Assembly (NCBI RefSeq): GCF_015082335.1
Contig: NZ_BLRL01000002.1
Coordinates: 186,001 to 250,000 of the forward strand
Reading direction: 5' to 3'
DNA: 64,000 bases
From: Moritella sp. F3
Lineage (GTDB): Bacteria > Pseudomonadota > Gammaproteobacteria > Enterobacterales > Moritellaceae
Of the stretch, positions 53,085 to 62,996 are shown one piece after another. The position numbers and the translations under genes were made by a program. How positions within the stretch are numbered: the stretch's first letter is position 1; each line of letters starts with the position of its first letter. The notes beneath the pieces were generated by a model. It did no database searches. It saw nothing but the letters and a program-made list of their open reading frames with translations, and was not told where the DNA came from.

Positions 53085-54497
53085 ATGTTAACGAAAGAGT
53101 TACAGCAAACCATTCTCGGTAATATTGTCGACGATAAAGTGACTTGGGTTGCCGCGCGTAAAGCCAGCCAACCACTCGCGAGTTTTATTGCTGAACTAGT
53201 CCCGACAGATCGTGACTTTTATGCCGCGTTATCTGGCAAGCCAACCAAGTTTATTTTGGAATGTAAGAAAGCATCGCCATCAAAAGGTTTAATTCGCCCA
53301 GAATTCGATTTAGATTTGATTGCTGGCGTTTACAAAAATTATGCAGCAGCCGTTTCAGTACTCACCGATGAGAAATATTTCCAAGGTGATTTTGACTACG
53401 TCACTAAAGTACGTAGCATCGTGACGCAACCTGTGATCTGTAAAGACTTCATCATTGATGAATACCAGATCTATTTAGCACGCTTACATCAAGCAGATGC
53501 AACGCTGCTGATGCTGTCAGTATTAGATGACGCTGAATACATTGCCTTAGCTAAAGTAGCGCACAGCCTAAATATGGGCGTGCTTACAGAAGTTAGCAAC
53601 GAAGCAGAGCTAGTACGTGCAATAGCCTTAGACGCAAAAGTGATTGGTATTAATAACCGTGACCTGCGCGATCTGTCTATTGACTTAAACCGTACCAAAG
53701 TTATTGCTCCGCAAATTCCAGTCGATCGTATCATCATTTCAGAATCGGGCATTTATAGTAACCAGCAAGTACGTGATTTAGCGAACTACGCCAATGGCTT
53801 CTTAGTCGGCAGTTCATTAATGTCACAAGACAATGTTGATTTAGCTTGTCGTCGTTTGATTTTAGGCGACAATAAAGTTTGCGGTTTAACACGTCCAGAA
53901 GACGCAAAAACAGTCTATGAACAAGGCGCTATTTATGGCGGCCTTATCTTTGCAAAAAAATCGCCACGTTGCGTAAACTTAGCAACAGCGCAAGACGTAA
54001 TAGCTGCAGCACCACTCGCTTATGTCGGTGTGTTTGTAGATGAACAAGTGACGCTTGTTGCACAAGTAGCGAACCATTTAGGCTTAGCTGCGGTACAGTT
54101 ACACGGCAACGAAGACGACAGTTACATTGCAATGTTAAAAGTTTTACTCGACAGCGGCATCGAAATTTGGAAAGCGCACGGTGTTAGTGAAGAAGCGGCA
54201 GAGTTAAGTAAAAAGTTAAGTAAAGAGCTAGATACAGCCAACGTTGATCGTCATTTAGTCGATACGAAGGTAGCAGGACAATCAGGCGGCACAGGACAAG
54301 CATTTGATTGGTCACTGCTAACACCTGAAGATTGCAGTCAAACTATGCTGGCAGGAGGCTTAACCCCTGACAACGTAGCTGACGCAGCAAAACTCGGTTG
54401 CTTAGGGCTGGATCTAAACTCAGGATTAGAATCAGCACCTGGTATTAAAGATACAAACAAAATTATCGCGGCATTTAGCGCGCTTAGACATTATTAA
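53085..54497 (+). CDS. trpC: bifunctional indole-3-glycerol-phosphate synthase / phosphoribosylanthranilate isomerase
   Basis: 470 residues, a TrpC-TrpF fusion. IGPS half (1-255): [49 protein letters not shown] half (260-470): [12 protein letters not shown] with catalytic Cys, VQLHGNED, and [17 protein letters not shown]; the later [16 protein letters not shown] carries the conserved Asp but reads SG instead of the usual SGVE. Both activities are expected. Fusion is typical of enterobacteria, Vibrio and relatives. Confidence 0.95.
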   Translation: MLTKELQQTILGNIVDDKVTWVAARKASQPLASFIAELVPTDRDFYAALSGKPTKFILECKKASPSKGLIRPEFDLDLIAGVYKNYAAAVSVLTDEKYFQGDFDYVTKVRSIVTQPVICKDFIIDEYQIYLARLHQADATLLMLSVLDDAEYIALAKVAHSLNMGVLTEVSNEAELVRAIALDAKVIGINNRDLRDLSIDLNRTKVIAPQIPVDRIIISESGIYSNQQVRDLANYANGFLVGSSLMSQDNVDLACRRLILGDNKVCGLTRPEDAKTVYEQGAIYGGLIFAKKSPRCVNLATAQDVIAAAPLAYVGVFVDEQVTLVAQVANHLGLAAVQLHGNEDDSYIAMLKVLLDSGIEIWKAHGVSEEAAELSKKLSKELDTANVDRHLVDTKVAGQSGGTGQAFDWSLLTPEDCSQTMLAGGLTPDNVADAAKLGCLGLDLNSGLESAPGIKDTNKIIAAFSALRHY

Positions 54498-54508
54498 AGG
54501 AACTTATC

Positions 54509-55699
54509 ATGGCAAAACTTAATGCCTTTTTTGGCGAATTCGGCGGCCAATACGTATCGCAAATCTTAATACCTGCATTAGATGAATTAGAAGATGCATT
54601 TATCGATTCACAAAACGATCCAGCATTTGAAGCAGAGTTTCAAACGCTATTGAATGAATACGCAGGCCGTCCAACACCATTGACGCTATGCCGTAACATT
54701 ACTAAAGGTTCAAAAACGAAGATCTACCTGAAGCGTGAAGATCTACTGCACGGTGGTGCCCACAAAACCAACCAAGTATTGGGTCAAGCACTACTCGCTA
54801 AGCGCATGGGTAAAACCGAGATCATCGCTGAAACAGGCGCAGGTCAACACGGTACTGCATCAGCACTAGCATGTGCGTTGCTAGGTCTAAAATGTCGCAT
54901 CTACATGGGTGTGAAAGACATGGAACGCCAAAAGCCTAACGTATTCCGCATGAAGTTAATGGGCGCTGAAGTTATCGGCGTTGATTCAGGTGCTGGCACA
55001 CTAAAAGATGCCTGTAATGAAGCACTACGTGACTGGTCTGCAAACTATGAAAATGCCCATTATCTATTGGGTACAGCGGCTGGTCCTCACCCATTCCCAA
55101 CAATTGTGCGTGAATTCCAAAAAATGATCGGTGAAGAAGCGAAACAACAGATCTTAAAAGCTGAAGGTCGTCTACCCGATGCCGTTATTGCTTGTGTTGG
55201 CGGTGGTTCAAACGCGATTGGTATGTTCAACGATTTCATCGAAGAAGAAAGCGTGAAATTGTACGGTGTTGAACCAGCAGGTAAAGGTATTGCAAGTGGC
55301 GAACATGGCGCACCAATTGCCGAAGGTACAAACGGTATCTTCTTTGGTATGCACTCACTACTAATGCAAGACACTTATGGTCAGATCCAAGAATCATACT
55401 CTGTATCTGCGGGGCTAGATTTCCCATCTGTGGGTCCACAGCATGCGCACTTATATACATCAGGTCGCGCACAATACCCCTCTGTAACCGATGAAGAAGC
55501 ATTAGCGTCATTCCAGTTACTATCATCACAAGAAGGTATTATCCCTGCACTTGAATCATCTCATGCATTAGCATATGCACTACAGATGATGGAAGCAGAC
55601 ATGGATAAAGAACAAATTTTGGTGGTTAACTTATCAGGACGTGGCGATAAAGATATCTTCACCGTTGCTGACATTCTTGAAGGTGAAGGAGCGCTATAA
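54509..55699 (+). CDS. trpB: tryptophan synthase beta chain
   Basis: 396 residues. PLP enzyme joining indole to serine. PLP lysine in the [16 protein letters not shown] segment, GGGSNAIG phosphate-binding loop, and [15 protein letters not shown]. Complete, with no substitution of note. ATG 54509 follows trpCF by 11 nt. Its stop codon overlaps the trpA start (TAATG at 55697-55701). Confidence 0.98.
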   Translation: MAKLNAFFGEFGGQYVSQILIPALDELEDAFIDSQNDPAFEAEFQTLLNEYAGRPTPLTLCRNITKGSKTKIYLKREDLLHGGAHKTNQVLGQALLAKRMGKTEIIAETGAGQHGTASALACALLGLKCRIYMGVKDMERQKPNVFRMKLMGAEVIGVDSGAGTLKDACNEALRDWSANYENAHYLLGTAAGPHPFPTIVREFQKMIGEEAKQQILKAEGRLPDAVIACVGGGSNAIGMFNDFIEEESVKLYGVEPAGKGIASGEHGAPIAEGTNGIFFGMHSLLMQDTYGQIQESYSVSAGLDFPSVGPQHAHLYTSGRAQYPSVTDEEALASFQLLSSQEGIIPALESSHALAYALQMMEADMDKEQILVVNLSGRGDKDIFTVADILEGEGAL

Positions 55700-56523
55700 T
55701 GGAAAATGTAATGGGACGTTATCAACAAGCTTTTGCAAAGCTAGCAGAAAAAAATGAAGGCGCTTTCGTGCCATTCGTAACGATTGGCGATCCAAACCGC
55801 GAACAATCAATGGCGATCATCGAAACGCTAATTGCAGCGGGTGCTGACGCATTAGAACTCGGTATTCCATTCTCAGATCCAGTGGCTGATGGCCCTACTA
55901 TCCAAAAAGCCACATCTCGCGCACTAAACGCCGGTATCAACCCAGATATCTGTTTTGAAATGCTCACAGAGATCCGTGCTAAACACCCACAAATGCCAAT
56001 CGGTCTATTATTGTATGCCAACCTTGTATACGGTAACGGTACCGATAAGTTTATGGCGAAAGCGGCTGCAGCTGGCGTCGACTCATTATTGATTGCCGAC
56101 GTGCCAGTACAATACGGCCAGCAGTTTAAAGAAGCTGGCGATAAAGTGGGTATTGAAAGTATCTACATCGCACCGCCAAATGCCGATGACGCAACACTGC
56201 AGCAAGTAGCTGAGCAAGGTTCTGGTTATACTTACCTGCTAAGCCGCGCTGGTGTAACAGGCGCAGAAACCAAAGCAGAAATGCCTGTTGGTCCGTTATT
56301 GGCAAAACTGAAATCGTTTAATGCCGCACCTTGTCTACTTGGTTTTGGTATTTCATCACCAGAGCAAGTTAAACAAGCTGTTGCAGCGGGTGCTGCGGGT
56401 GCTATTTCGGGTTCAGCAATTGTAAATATCATTGAGAAGAATCTAGGTGATAATGCACACATGCTACAAGAATTAGCTGAATTTGTGACGCCAATGAAAG
56501 CGGCGACAACTAACGCAAAATAA
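55699..56523 (+). CDS. trpA: tryptophan synthase alpha chain
   Basis: 274 residues. Cleaves indole-3-glycerol phosphate and channels indole to TrpB. Catalytic Glu and Asp in [25 protein letters not shown] at the N-terminus and the phosphate site [19 protein letters not shown]. The start codon overlaps the trpB stop by one base, so translation is coupled. Last gene of the trp operon. Confidence 0.97.
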   Translation: MENVMGRYQQAFAKLAEKNEGAFVPFVTIGDPNREQSMAIIETLIAAGADALELGIPFSDPVADGPTIQKATSRALNAGINPDICFEMLTEIRAKHPQMPIGLLLYANLVYGNGTDKFMAKAAAAGVDSLLIADVPVQYGQQFKEAGDKVGIESIYIAPPNADDATLQQVAEQGSGYTYLLSRAGVTGAETKAEMPVGPLLAKLKSFNAAPCLLGFGISSPEQVKQAVAAGAAGAISGSAIVNIIEKNLGDNAHMLQELAEFVTPMKAATTNAK

Positions 56524-56554
56524 CGCGTGATGAAGATGACTAACGAGTAAACCA

Positions 56555-56586
56555 AGTAAAGCTGGCGTACAGGCGCTGGCTTTACT
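56555..56586 (+). terminator. hairpin after trpA, possible terminator
   Basis: AGTAAAGC (56555-56562) / GCTTTACT (56579-56586), 16-nt loop with a partial inner stem. No T run; it sits between two convergent genes. Confidence 0.4.
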
Positions 56587-56602
56587 CGGCTATTCCCTGC
56601 CG

Positions 56603-57712
56603 TTAAATATATTCAAATATCTTCTTGTATAAAGGTAATACTGCAGCGCCAATTGCAGCAGATTTATCCCCAGCTAATTTAGCTAACGACACTTTTAATA
56701 GCGGTTCTTCGCTGTCTTTTAGATCTTGTAATTCATGCTGTAATTCACTGTGGATCTTATCGAAAATGGCCTGTGGGATCAGCCCTCCGATAATGATTTC
56801 TTGTGGATCTAAAATAGTCTTAATCGCCCAAACAGCTTGTTTAATACTGGGAATTGAATTTTTAACCCAAGTATCAATCACCGCATCATCTTGCGCTAAT
56901 TGCTTTAATAAGGCTTGGTAACGCATCGGGTTTATTTCTGTTAAGCCCAATTGCTTATAAAGGTTATTTAACGAAGGTCGGTATTCTTTTAGTGGGAATA
57001 ATTTACCAATACGCCCAGCATTACCATAGTGCCCACGATAAGGCACACCATTATGTAAATGACCGCCACCAATACCGTAACCAAGGTAAAGATAAAATAA
57101 ATTACTGTTTAACGGTTTACGATCATAAATAAATTCACCTAACGCAGCTGCATTACCGTCATTTTCCAGCCATACATCCGTTTCTAAATACTGCGCAAGT
57201 TCATCACGAATATTCAATGACTCCCACTGCTTTAGATGTTTAGGATAAATCACTTTATCGCAGTCACTAAAATTACAACTTGTTGTGACGCCAGCTCCCA
57301 CCAGATGATTGAACTCATTTGGGTATGCTAACTTTAATAAATCCAATAATGAAAACAGTTCATCACGACTATAAATAGGATCTTCGAAAATACCTTTAAT
57401 TGATTTTGAAAATACCGATTCCGCATTCAAATTAACCATTTCAATACTGATTTTTTCAACTTCAATATTGATACCTAAGCTATAACCTTTTTCACCATTA
57501 ATACCTAACGCAATGCCAGGCTGCCCTCTTTGGCTCTGTAATCGACCTAATGCCAAGATCCAACCATCATCAATCATCGTCTTGGTTATTTTTGTCATAG
57601 CCGCAGGCGTTAATCCACTCTTCTCAGCTAACTCAGCACGCGTGATCGGCGAGTAGGCATAAATATGTGACAGTATCTGACGCTGGGTATTTGATAAAAT
57701 ATTATTCGGCAT
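56603..57712 (-). CDS. ROK-family transcriptional regulator without zinc motif
   Basis: 369 residues. Winged HTH at about 8-70 (ITRAELAEKSGLTPAAMTKITKTM) and a ROK sugar-kinase-like domain (GVTTSCNFSD, LENDGNAAALGEF, GYGIGGG). At the position of the family zinc motif CxCGxxGCxE this protein has HYGNAGRIGKLFPLKEYRP, with no cysteines, so it is an atypical ROK protein, possibly of different ligand class or structure. It lies between trpA and the ABC importer operon, all three leftward except trp, and most likely regulates the importer (inference). Two direct repeats upstream (57738, 57758) may be its operator. Confidence 0.88.
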   Translation of the reverse strand: MPNNILSNTQRQILSHIYAYSPITRAELAEKSGLTPAAMTKITKTMIDDGWILALGRLQSQRGQPGIALGINGEKGYSLGINIEVEKISIEMVNLNAESVFSKSIKGIFEDPIYSRDELFSLLDLLKLAYPNEFNHLVGAGVTTSCNFSDCDKVIYPKHLKQWESLNIRDELAQYLETDVWLENDGNAAALGEFIYDRKPLNSNLFYLYLGYGIGGGHLHNGVPYRGHYGNAGRIGKLFPLKEYRPSLNNLYKQLGLTEINPMRYQALLKQLAQDDAVIDTWVKNSIPSIKQAVWAIKTILDPQEIIIGGLIPQAIFDKIHSELQHELQDLKDSEEPLLKVSLAKLAGDKSAAIGAAVLPLYKKIFEYI

Positions 57713-57737
57713 GATTAAGGTATCTGCTTAAATTGAT

Positions 57738-57773
57738 GATCGTAAATGAAAAATAAGGATCGTAATTGAGAAA
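57738..57773 (-). promoter_or_regulatory. direct repeats upstream of ROK regulator gene
   Basis: GATCGTAAATGAAAAA (57738-57753) and GATCGTAATTGAGAAA (57758-57773), 14 of 16 identical, start-to-start 20 bp (about two helical turns). 26-61 bp upstream of the start codon. Confidence 0.45.
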
Positions 57774-57803
57774 GTATATAGTTACATAACATAAAGGTTA
57801 TGT

Positions 57804-57830
57804 AAAAAGCTCCGTATCAATACGGAGCTT
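57804..57830 (-). terminator. terminator of ABC importer operon
   Basis: AAGCTCCGTAT (57807-57817) / ATACGGAGCTT (57820-57830); on the reverse strand it is followed by a short T run. 8 nt after the substrate-binding protein stop. Confidence 0.75.
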
Positions 57831-57837
57831 CAGGGTA

Positions 57838-58956
57838 TTACATTAACACATTTTCCGTAAACCCTTTCTTCGCTTTAGTCGCATAATCCGATGTAAAGAA
57901 CTGCGTACTAAATTGGCGTTGCTCTTGCGATACTAGCGCTTTTGAATCATCAGCATCTGGATGTTGAGGCGCACTACCAAAGACTTCATTAAAACGTGTT
58001 TGCACTTCCGCTGATGTGATCCAGTTAATGAATAACATCGATGCTGCTTTCTTGCTGGTGTTAGCAGGCATCATGATCATATTTCCGCCACCAGGCATAC
58101 CAAATTCAGGAATGTAGAATTTAATACGTGGTGTGATAGCGCCTTGTGCTTGTAGCCCTTTCAAGTGGTCTTCCCATGCAGGAGTCAGTGAGATCTCACC
58201 ATCATTCATGCGGGTTAAACTATCTGCATTTGATGACGTGATAGTGATCTCGTCACTGTGCTTGTCAAACCAAGTCCAAACATCAGACCATTGAGTGGTG
58301 TTGTTCGCATCAAATCCAGATTCATAATATGCAGGATTATCACCGGTCATGTTAGTAATCGAGCGCTGAATAAATGCATTACCCGCACCACCTTTATTTG
58401 GATCATTAACACCAAACGCGTATGGATTAGCAGTGATCCACTTATCCAACGCATCGAACGACTGTGGTAATTCTGCTTCATTTACACGACTTGGGTCATA
58501 GGCAAAACCTGTTTGATTACCCCAAAATGACACAGCATAACCGTCCGTTTCAACGCCGTTTAGTTTCGTTTTAAGCTTATTTGCATCCGGTAATACGTCA
58601 GTAATCGGGCCATACACTAAGTTGTTTTGCATTAGTGACGGCATACGTGCAGCATCAATCGCCATCACATCAATTTTACCTGCACTACGCTTGCCTTCAG
58701 CAATCAGTTTGTTGATATTACCTTTTTCATTACTGTTTGGTACACGTACTTTAATACCGTATTTATCTTCAAACTCTTTAAATATGGTGCGAAAACGAGG
58801 TTGGAAATACCAAACATAGACATTGATCGCTTTCTCTTTCTTTGCTTGTTCAACAACTTGTTCCCACTGCATATCTTTTAAATCATAAGCAGAAGCTTGC
58901 GCTGATAATCCTAACGCAACAGTGGCTGCGATAGCTGTAAGTGTTTTTTTCATCAT
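57838..58956 (-). CDS. ABC importer periplasmic substrate-binding protein
   Basis: 372 residues with signal peptide MMKKTLTAIAATVALGLSAQASA. The mature protein is a class II-type (SBP_bac_1/8) solute-binding protein, in the group with spermidine/putrescine, iron and sugar-phosphate binders: INVYVWYFQPRFRTIFKEFEDKYG, then MPGGGNMIMMPANTSKKAASMLFINWI. No ligand-specific residue can be picked out, so the substrate is open (polyamine, sugar, thiamine or a phosphorylated compound). Last gene of the operon in order ATPase-permease-permease-SBP; 34 nt after the second permease gene. Confidence 0.87.
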   Translation of the reverse strand: MMKKTLTAIAATVALGLSAQASAYDLKDMQWEQVVEQAKKEKAINVYVWYFQPRFRTIFKEFEDKYGIKVRVPNSNEKGNINKLIAEGKRSAGKIDVMAIDAARMPSLMQNNLVYGPITDVLPDANKLKTKLNGVETDGYAVSFWGNQTGFAYDPSRVNEAELPQSFDALDKWITANPYAFGVNDPNKGGAGNAFIQRSITNMTGDNPAYYESGFDANNTTQWSDVWTWFDKHSDEITITSSNADSLTRMNDGEISLTPAWEDHLKGLQAQGAITPRIKFYIPEFGMPGGGNMIMMPANTSKKAASMLFINWITSAEVQTRFNEVFGSAPQHPDADDSKALVSQEQRQFSTQFFTSDYATKAKKGFTENVLM

Positions 58957-58990
58957 AGTGTCCTTTATTATGATTGTTGGTTAAGATTAT

Positions 58991-59830
58991 TTAGGCTTTA
59001 CCAGTTGATTGGGCTAAATAGTTACCTTTCAATAATCGTTCGATAACTAACATCAAAATAACGTTAGGGATCACCAAGATTAATGAAATAACGGCCGCAT
59101 TAGGGCGAATAAACGAATAGCCTAAATACGAATATAAAATAGTTGGTACGGTAGTAATGTCAGGTGAACCCAGTACAAAAGCGATATTGAATTCTTCAAT
59201 ACTGATCACTAAACAGAAGATCAATGAAGCTAATAAGCCCGGTTTAAGCATCGGCATAAACACATGACGGAACGTAGTAAAGAAGTTACCACCTAAATCT
59301 TTACTCGCATCAATCAGATCCTGTGGCACACTGGCAAAACTTGCCGATAGAATACGAATGGCATAAGGCAGTGCTAATACAGTATGGCCAATCACGATCC
59401 CCCAAAACGGTTCAGACAAATCCAGGCTGATTAACATAGAACTAAAGAACACACCGATGATCATGCCCGGCATGATGAGAGGTAATAACACCACTACTTC
59501 AGCTAATTTTTTACCGCGAAACTCAATGCGACCAAAGGCATAAGCAGTCGGCAGTGCCAGTATTACCGTAAAGAATGCTACCAAGGGTGCGATGGTATAA
59601 CTGTTAGTAAGCGCCTCCACTAAGCCTGACGTTTCCCACATCTGCTCCCAGCGTCCAAATGAAAGTACTTGCGGAAACATGTCTGGGTAGCTCCACGGGT
59701 GTTTCGGATCAACTAAAGACCACAGCAGCGCCATTAAAAACGGGACACCAATCCAGAAAAAATTAATTACGATAAAGAAGCCAATAGATAGTTTATGTAT
59801 TAAACCACCATTTTTAGTTTGGGCTGTCAT
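58991..59830 (-). CDS. ABC importer permease (PotC-like)
   Basis: 279 residues, six transmembrane segments. The EAA-loop signature is ASFASVPQDLIDASKDLGGNFFTTFRHV, matching the PotC/FbpB group. Start ATG 59830 overlaps the previous permease stop by 4 nt (59827-59830). It follows the PotB-like permease in the operon. Membrane topology typical; substrate determined by the SBP. Confidence 0.9.
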   Translation of the reverse strand: MTAQTKNGGLIHKLSIGFFIVINFFWIGVPFLMALLWSLVDPKHPWSYPDMFPQVLSFGRWEQMWETSGLVEALTNSYTIAPLVAFFTVILALPTAYAFGRIEFRGKKLAEVVVLLPLIMPGMIIGVFFSSMLISLDLSEPFWGIVIGHTVLALPYAIRILSASFASVPQDLIDASKDLGGNFFTTFRHVFMPMLKPGLLASLIFCLVISIEEFNIAFVLGSPDITTVPTILYSYLGYSFIRPNAAVISLILVIPNVILMLVIERLLKGNYLAQSTGKA

Positions 59831-60687
59831 TTCAGTTTCCCCGTTTTTTTCATAAATGGTGTTGTGACTAAACTAATAATCAATGATGCAACAACCGCAG
59901 TTAACATGATCACAACCGCGATCACTGCTGATTTGTTCCATTCATAAAACTCTGTTGAAGTAATGTGCATTAACATCGCTAATGAATATGCATTCTTTGG
60001 ACCCGCAATCGAATAGAATGAATAATCACCCAACGCACCGATAAAGATTAAGATCAGCGATACTTGCAGCGCAGGTAACGTCAATGGCAATATCACTTGT
60101 GTAAATCGTTGCCAACTTGATGCGCCTAAATCACTCGCAGCATCTAATACGTCGGAACGAATGGAGTTCGCCGCGCCCGCCAGTAAGATCATCGCAAATG
60201 GTAATTGCTTCCAAATTTGTAGCACGATCACGCCCCAACCAAATGAGTCGTTTTGCATTCGAATAGGTTTATCGATAATGCCTAACCAGATCATTCCTTC
60301 GTTAAAGATACCGTGATACGAGATCACGTTCACCATTAAGAACGCTGCAACGAGTCCCGGAATAAACATCGGAGCACGTAACATACCGGTGATCAGCGTC
60401 GACCCCGTGAATGGTTTTCTTAACCATAATACTAACGGGTACGCTAGCGTTACCGCCCCTATCGCGCCAAATACAGCAACCTTAATCGAGTAAGCAAGTG
60501 CAACATGCAACTTGTTATCTTGCATTGACTCCTTCCAAAAATCTAAAGTGAACTGACTCTCTCCCATCATATTGTGCAAACCAAAGCTTTGAGACACAAC
60601 CATGTAAAGCGTTGAGCCCATCAACAAAGCAATTGTGCCAATACCAGGAAGAAGTAATAACATTAGCTTCCAGCGTGGTAATTTCAT
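59827..60687 (-). CDS. ABC importer permease (PotB-like)
   Basis: 286 residues, six membrane segments. EAA loop: RSDVLDAASDLGASSWQRFTQVILP. It overlaps the ATPase stop by one base (60687) and the following permease by 4 nt, so all three are one translational unit. A large periplasmic loop (FGLHNMMGESQFTLDFWKES) follows the first helix, as in PotB. Family is clear; substrate not. Confidence 0.9.
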   Translation of the reverse strand: MKLPRWKLMLLLLPGIGTIALLMGSTLYMVVSQSFGLHNMMGESQFTLDFWKESMQDNKLHVALAYSIKVAVFGAIGAVTLAYPLVLWLRKPFTGSTLITGMLRAPMFIPGLVAAFLMVNVISYHGIFNEGMIWLGIIDKPIRMQNDSFGWGVIVLQIWKQLPFAMILLAGAANSIRSDVLDAASDLGASSWQRFTQVILPLTLPALQVSLILIFIGALGDYSFYSIAGPKNAYSLAMLMHITSTEFYEWNKSAVIAVVIMLTAVVASLIISLVTTPFMKKTGKLK

Positions 60688-61769
60688 TAGTTAGCCTCTT
60701 CTAAGAAACGAATGCTATTTACTGGCAGTGAAATACGCAATTGCTGACCATCAAACTTCGGTTTTTTAGGGGTTTGTAAACGGATCTCTAATCCTGAGTC
60801 ATCACCGGGGATAGTGGCAATAATGTCAGTTACGTTACCCATGAATGCCATGTTTTTAATGTTTAGCAAGACTTGGTTTGGCTGATTATTTAACGCCGAA
60901 GTGTCATCTAAGATGATCGCGTCTTCTGGGCGCCAGCATACTTTGATGTGGTCAGCGATAGGCGCCTCGTCAGAGGTAACGGTTAACTCGCCCATCACAC
61001 TTTGTAATTTGTATTCGTTGGCATTCGCTGTCGTACTTACATTCGCGGTAAAGATATTAGCTGAACCAATAAAGTCGGCCACAAAGCTGTTTATAGGTGT
61101 GTAATAAATATCATCTGGCGTCCCTATCTGCTCAATCGAACCACGATTTAATACCACAATCTTGTCAGACATAGCTAATGCTTCAGCTTGATCATGCGTG
61201 ACATAAACCGCTGTTAAACCATATTTCTTTTGTAATGCACGTATTTCAAAACGTACTGATTCACGTAACTTTGCATCAAGGTTAGATAGCGGTTCATCAA
61301 ATAGAATGACATCAGGACGAGTAACCATTGCCCGTGCTAAAGCAACACGCTGCTGCTGACCACCCGATAATTCACTTGGCATTTTATGCGCGTGTTCTTG
61401 TAACGATACTTGCTCTATCGCTTCATCGACACGGCGAATAATTTCATCTTTGGCTATTTTTTTCTGTTGGAGACCAAACGCAACATTGTGATGCACGCTT
61501 AAATGTGGAAACAGTGCGTACGACTGAAAACACATTGATGTATTACGTTTTTCTGGAGGCACATTATTAACAACTGTATCGCCTATTTTTATTTCGCCAT
61601 TATCAGGATGATGAAAACCACCGATCATTTTAAGCAAAGTCGTTTTACCACAACCCGATGGGCCGAGTAATGTAATTAATTCACCTTTCTTTGCTGTAAA
61701 GCTGATGTCTTTTGACGCGACAAAATCACCAAAATTCTTAGCGATATTCTTTAGGCTAAGTTGTGTCAT
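60687..61769 (-). CDS. ABC importer ATPase (PotA/FbpC group)
   Basis: 360 residues. Walker A GPSGCGKTT, Q-loop CFQSYALFPH, signature LSGGQQQRVALARA, Walker B VILFDEP, D-loop LSNLDAKLR, H-loop THDQAEA. C-terminal TOBE regulatory domain after about 240. First gene of the leftward operon. The closest functional groups are spermidine/putrescine and iron importers. Divergent from the 2H phosphoesterase gene, 379 bp away. Confidence 0.93.
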   Translation of the reverse strand: MTQLSLKNIAKNFGDFVASKDISFTAKKGELITLLGPSGCGKTTLLKMIGGFHHPDNGEIKIGDTVVNNVPPEKRNTSMCFQSYALFPHLSVHHNVAFGLQQKKIAKDEIIRRVDEAIEQVSLQEHAHKMPSELSGGQQQRVALARAMVTRPDVILFDEPLSNLDAKLRESVRFEIRALQKKYGLTAVYVTHDQAEALAMSDKIVVLNRGSIEQIGTPDDIYYTPINSFVADFIGSANIFTANVSTTANANEYKLQSVMGELTVTSDEAPIADHIKVCWRPEDAIILDDTSALNNQPNQVLLNIKNMAFMGNVTDIIATIPGDDSGLEIRLQTPKKPKFDGQQLRISLPVNSIRFLEEAN

Positions 61770-61837
61770 GTTTGTTTTCCTAACAGAAGATTTGAGTGGA
61801 TAATAACTTTACCAAGTTAACTTAACAACGATTTTGA

Positions 61838-61872
61838 TCACACTTTAAACTATTGTCACAATTACGTCACAA
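61838..61872. promoter_or_regulatory. possible CRP half-sites upstream of ABC importer operon
   Basis: On the importer strand, TGTGA occurs three times between 61872 and 61838; two of them form a direct repeat with an 11-bp period. No full palindromic CRP site, so only tentative. Confidence 0.25.
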
Positions 61873-62070
61873 ATGGGTAGTTAATATAATTAACACTAAA
61901 ACACATAATTTAACAACAACACGGCAGACAATAAATACAATTAAAAACAACAGGGTAAAATAAAAACCTGCTTATTCTGGCGGTACTTAACTCAGCATTA
62001 AAGGTTAATCACGCAGCAATATAAATAGCTATCATCCAGATTGAATTAATTCATTTTTCAATAATTAGAT

Positions 62071-62111
62071 CCACAACAATTAAATTAACTAGATTAATTT
62101 AATTGTTGTGG
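62071..62111. promoter_or_regulatory. perfect 18-bp-arm inverted repeat (operator candidate)
   Basis: CCACAACAATTAAATTAA (62071-62088), 5-nt centre CTAGA, TTAATTTAATTGTTGTGG (62094-62111). The arms match at all 18 positions. 37 bp upstream of the 2H phosphoesterase start and in the divergent spacer to the importer. The half-site contains TTAATT as in ROK-family targets. A second 12-bp palindrome (TGAATTAATTCA, 62042-62053) lies close. Confidence 0.7.
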
Positions 62112-62148
62112 TATATTTTTCTCGAATTATATGAACAAGTGAGAAGTT

Positions 62149-62835
62149 ATGAAATATGCACCCGCCGTTGGCGTTAAATTCGAAAAAAATGGACAAGTAA
62201 AAGAATTTAAAGGTAATACTTTTCTATGCCATATATCGACTAATGAAACCCAGTTACTAGCTGAAATAAAATGGGGGCAAGATCAGCTCAAAGCGATGAA
62301 ATGTGCGTATAAATTTGCTTTCTTACCTATAACAAGCATGCACATGACTGTATTTGAAGGCGTATGTGAGAATATTCGTCAACAGCCACTGTGGACCAAC
62401 AAATTAAGCCTAGACGCACCACTCTCTGCAGTCACAGACCTGTTCATTAATGAATTAACATCCATGCCGCGGTTAGGCTATTTTGAAATGGACTTTCACT
62501 CTATCTATAACTGCCCTATTGGTGGCACTGCCATTCGTATTAAACCCGCCACTGCAGCATCACGTGAATCATTATGGCAATGTCGAACGTTATTGAGCCA
62601 AGCGACAGGTATCAAACATCCTAATCATGATGACTATCATTTCCATATTTCATTAAGCTATCGCATTATCGAATTAGATGAGCACGATAAAACAGAAATC
62701 CTCGTTACCACCGACCGGATTACCGAACGCTTAAGTGCAAAATTCGGTCGTTTCAACCATGGACCAGTTGAATTCTGTCATTTCAACGACATGTTTAAAT
62801 ATAGTCCCTTAACTGTTTTAGATAGCGGTTATTAA
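62149..62835 (+). CDS. 2H phosphoesterase-superfamily protein (DUF1868-like)
   Basis: 228 residues. Two HxT/S motifs are present: HMT at 65-67 and HIS at 166-168, the catalytic pair of the 2H (LigT-like) phosphoesterases, which act on cyclic 2',3' or other phosphodiesters. The arrangement (SMHMTVFEG and YHFHISLSY, about 100 residues apart) and length agree with the DUF1868 branch. Cytosolic. Start ATG 62149 with a GAGAAG just before it. The gene stands alone, divergent from the ABC importer, preceded by a large inverted repeat and followed by a terminator. Substrate unknown. Confidence 0.85.
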   Translation: MKYAPAVGVKFEKNGQVKEFKGNTFLCHISTNETQLLAEIKWGQDQLKAMKCAYKFAFLPITSMHMTVFEGVCENIRQQPLWTNKLSLDAPLSAVTDLFINELTSMPRLGYFEMDFHSIYNCPIGGTAIRIKPATAASRESLWQCRTLLSQATGIKHPNHDDYHFHISLSYRIIELDEHDKTEILVTTDRITERLSAKFGRFNHGPVEFCHFNDMFKYSPLTVLDSGY

Positions 62836-62865
62836 CTCAAGACACAATATAACGCTTTACCAATT

Positions 62866-62936
62866 AAGCCCTTAGTGCCTATTATTATGACTATCACCAT
62901 ACGATAGTTAGATAAAATAGTGCTAAGGGTTTTTTA
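62866..62936 (+). terminator. terminator of 2H phosphoesterase gene
   Basis: CCCTTAG (62869-62875) / CTAAGGG (62923-62929) with partial continuation, an inner hairpin ACTATC/GATAGT, then six Ts to 62935. Confidence 0.7.
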
Positions 62937-62996
62937 GTGCACTAGATTAACTAATACAGATTCTTTTTCAGCCCCTCTAAGGAACAAGGACGCACC

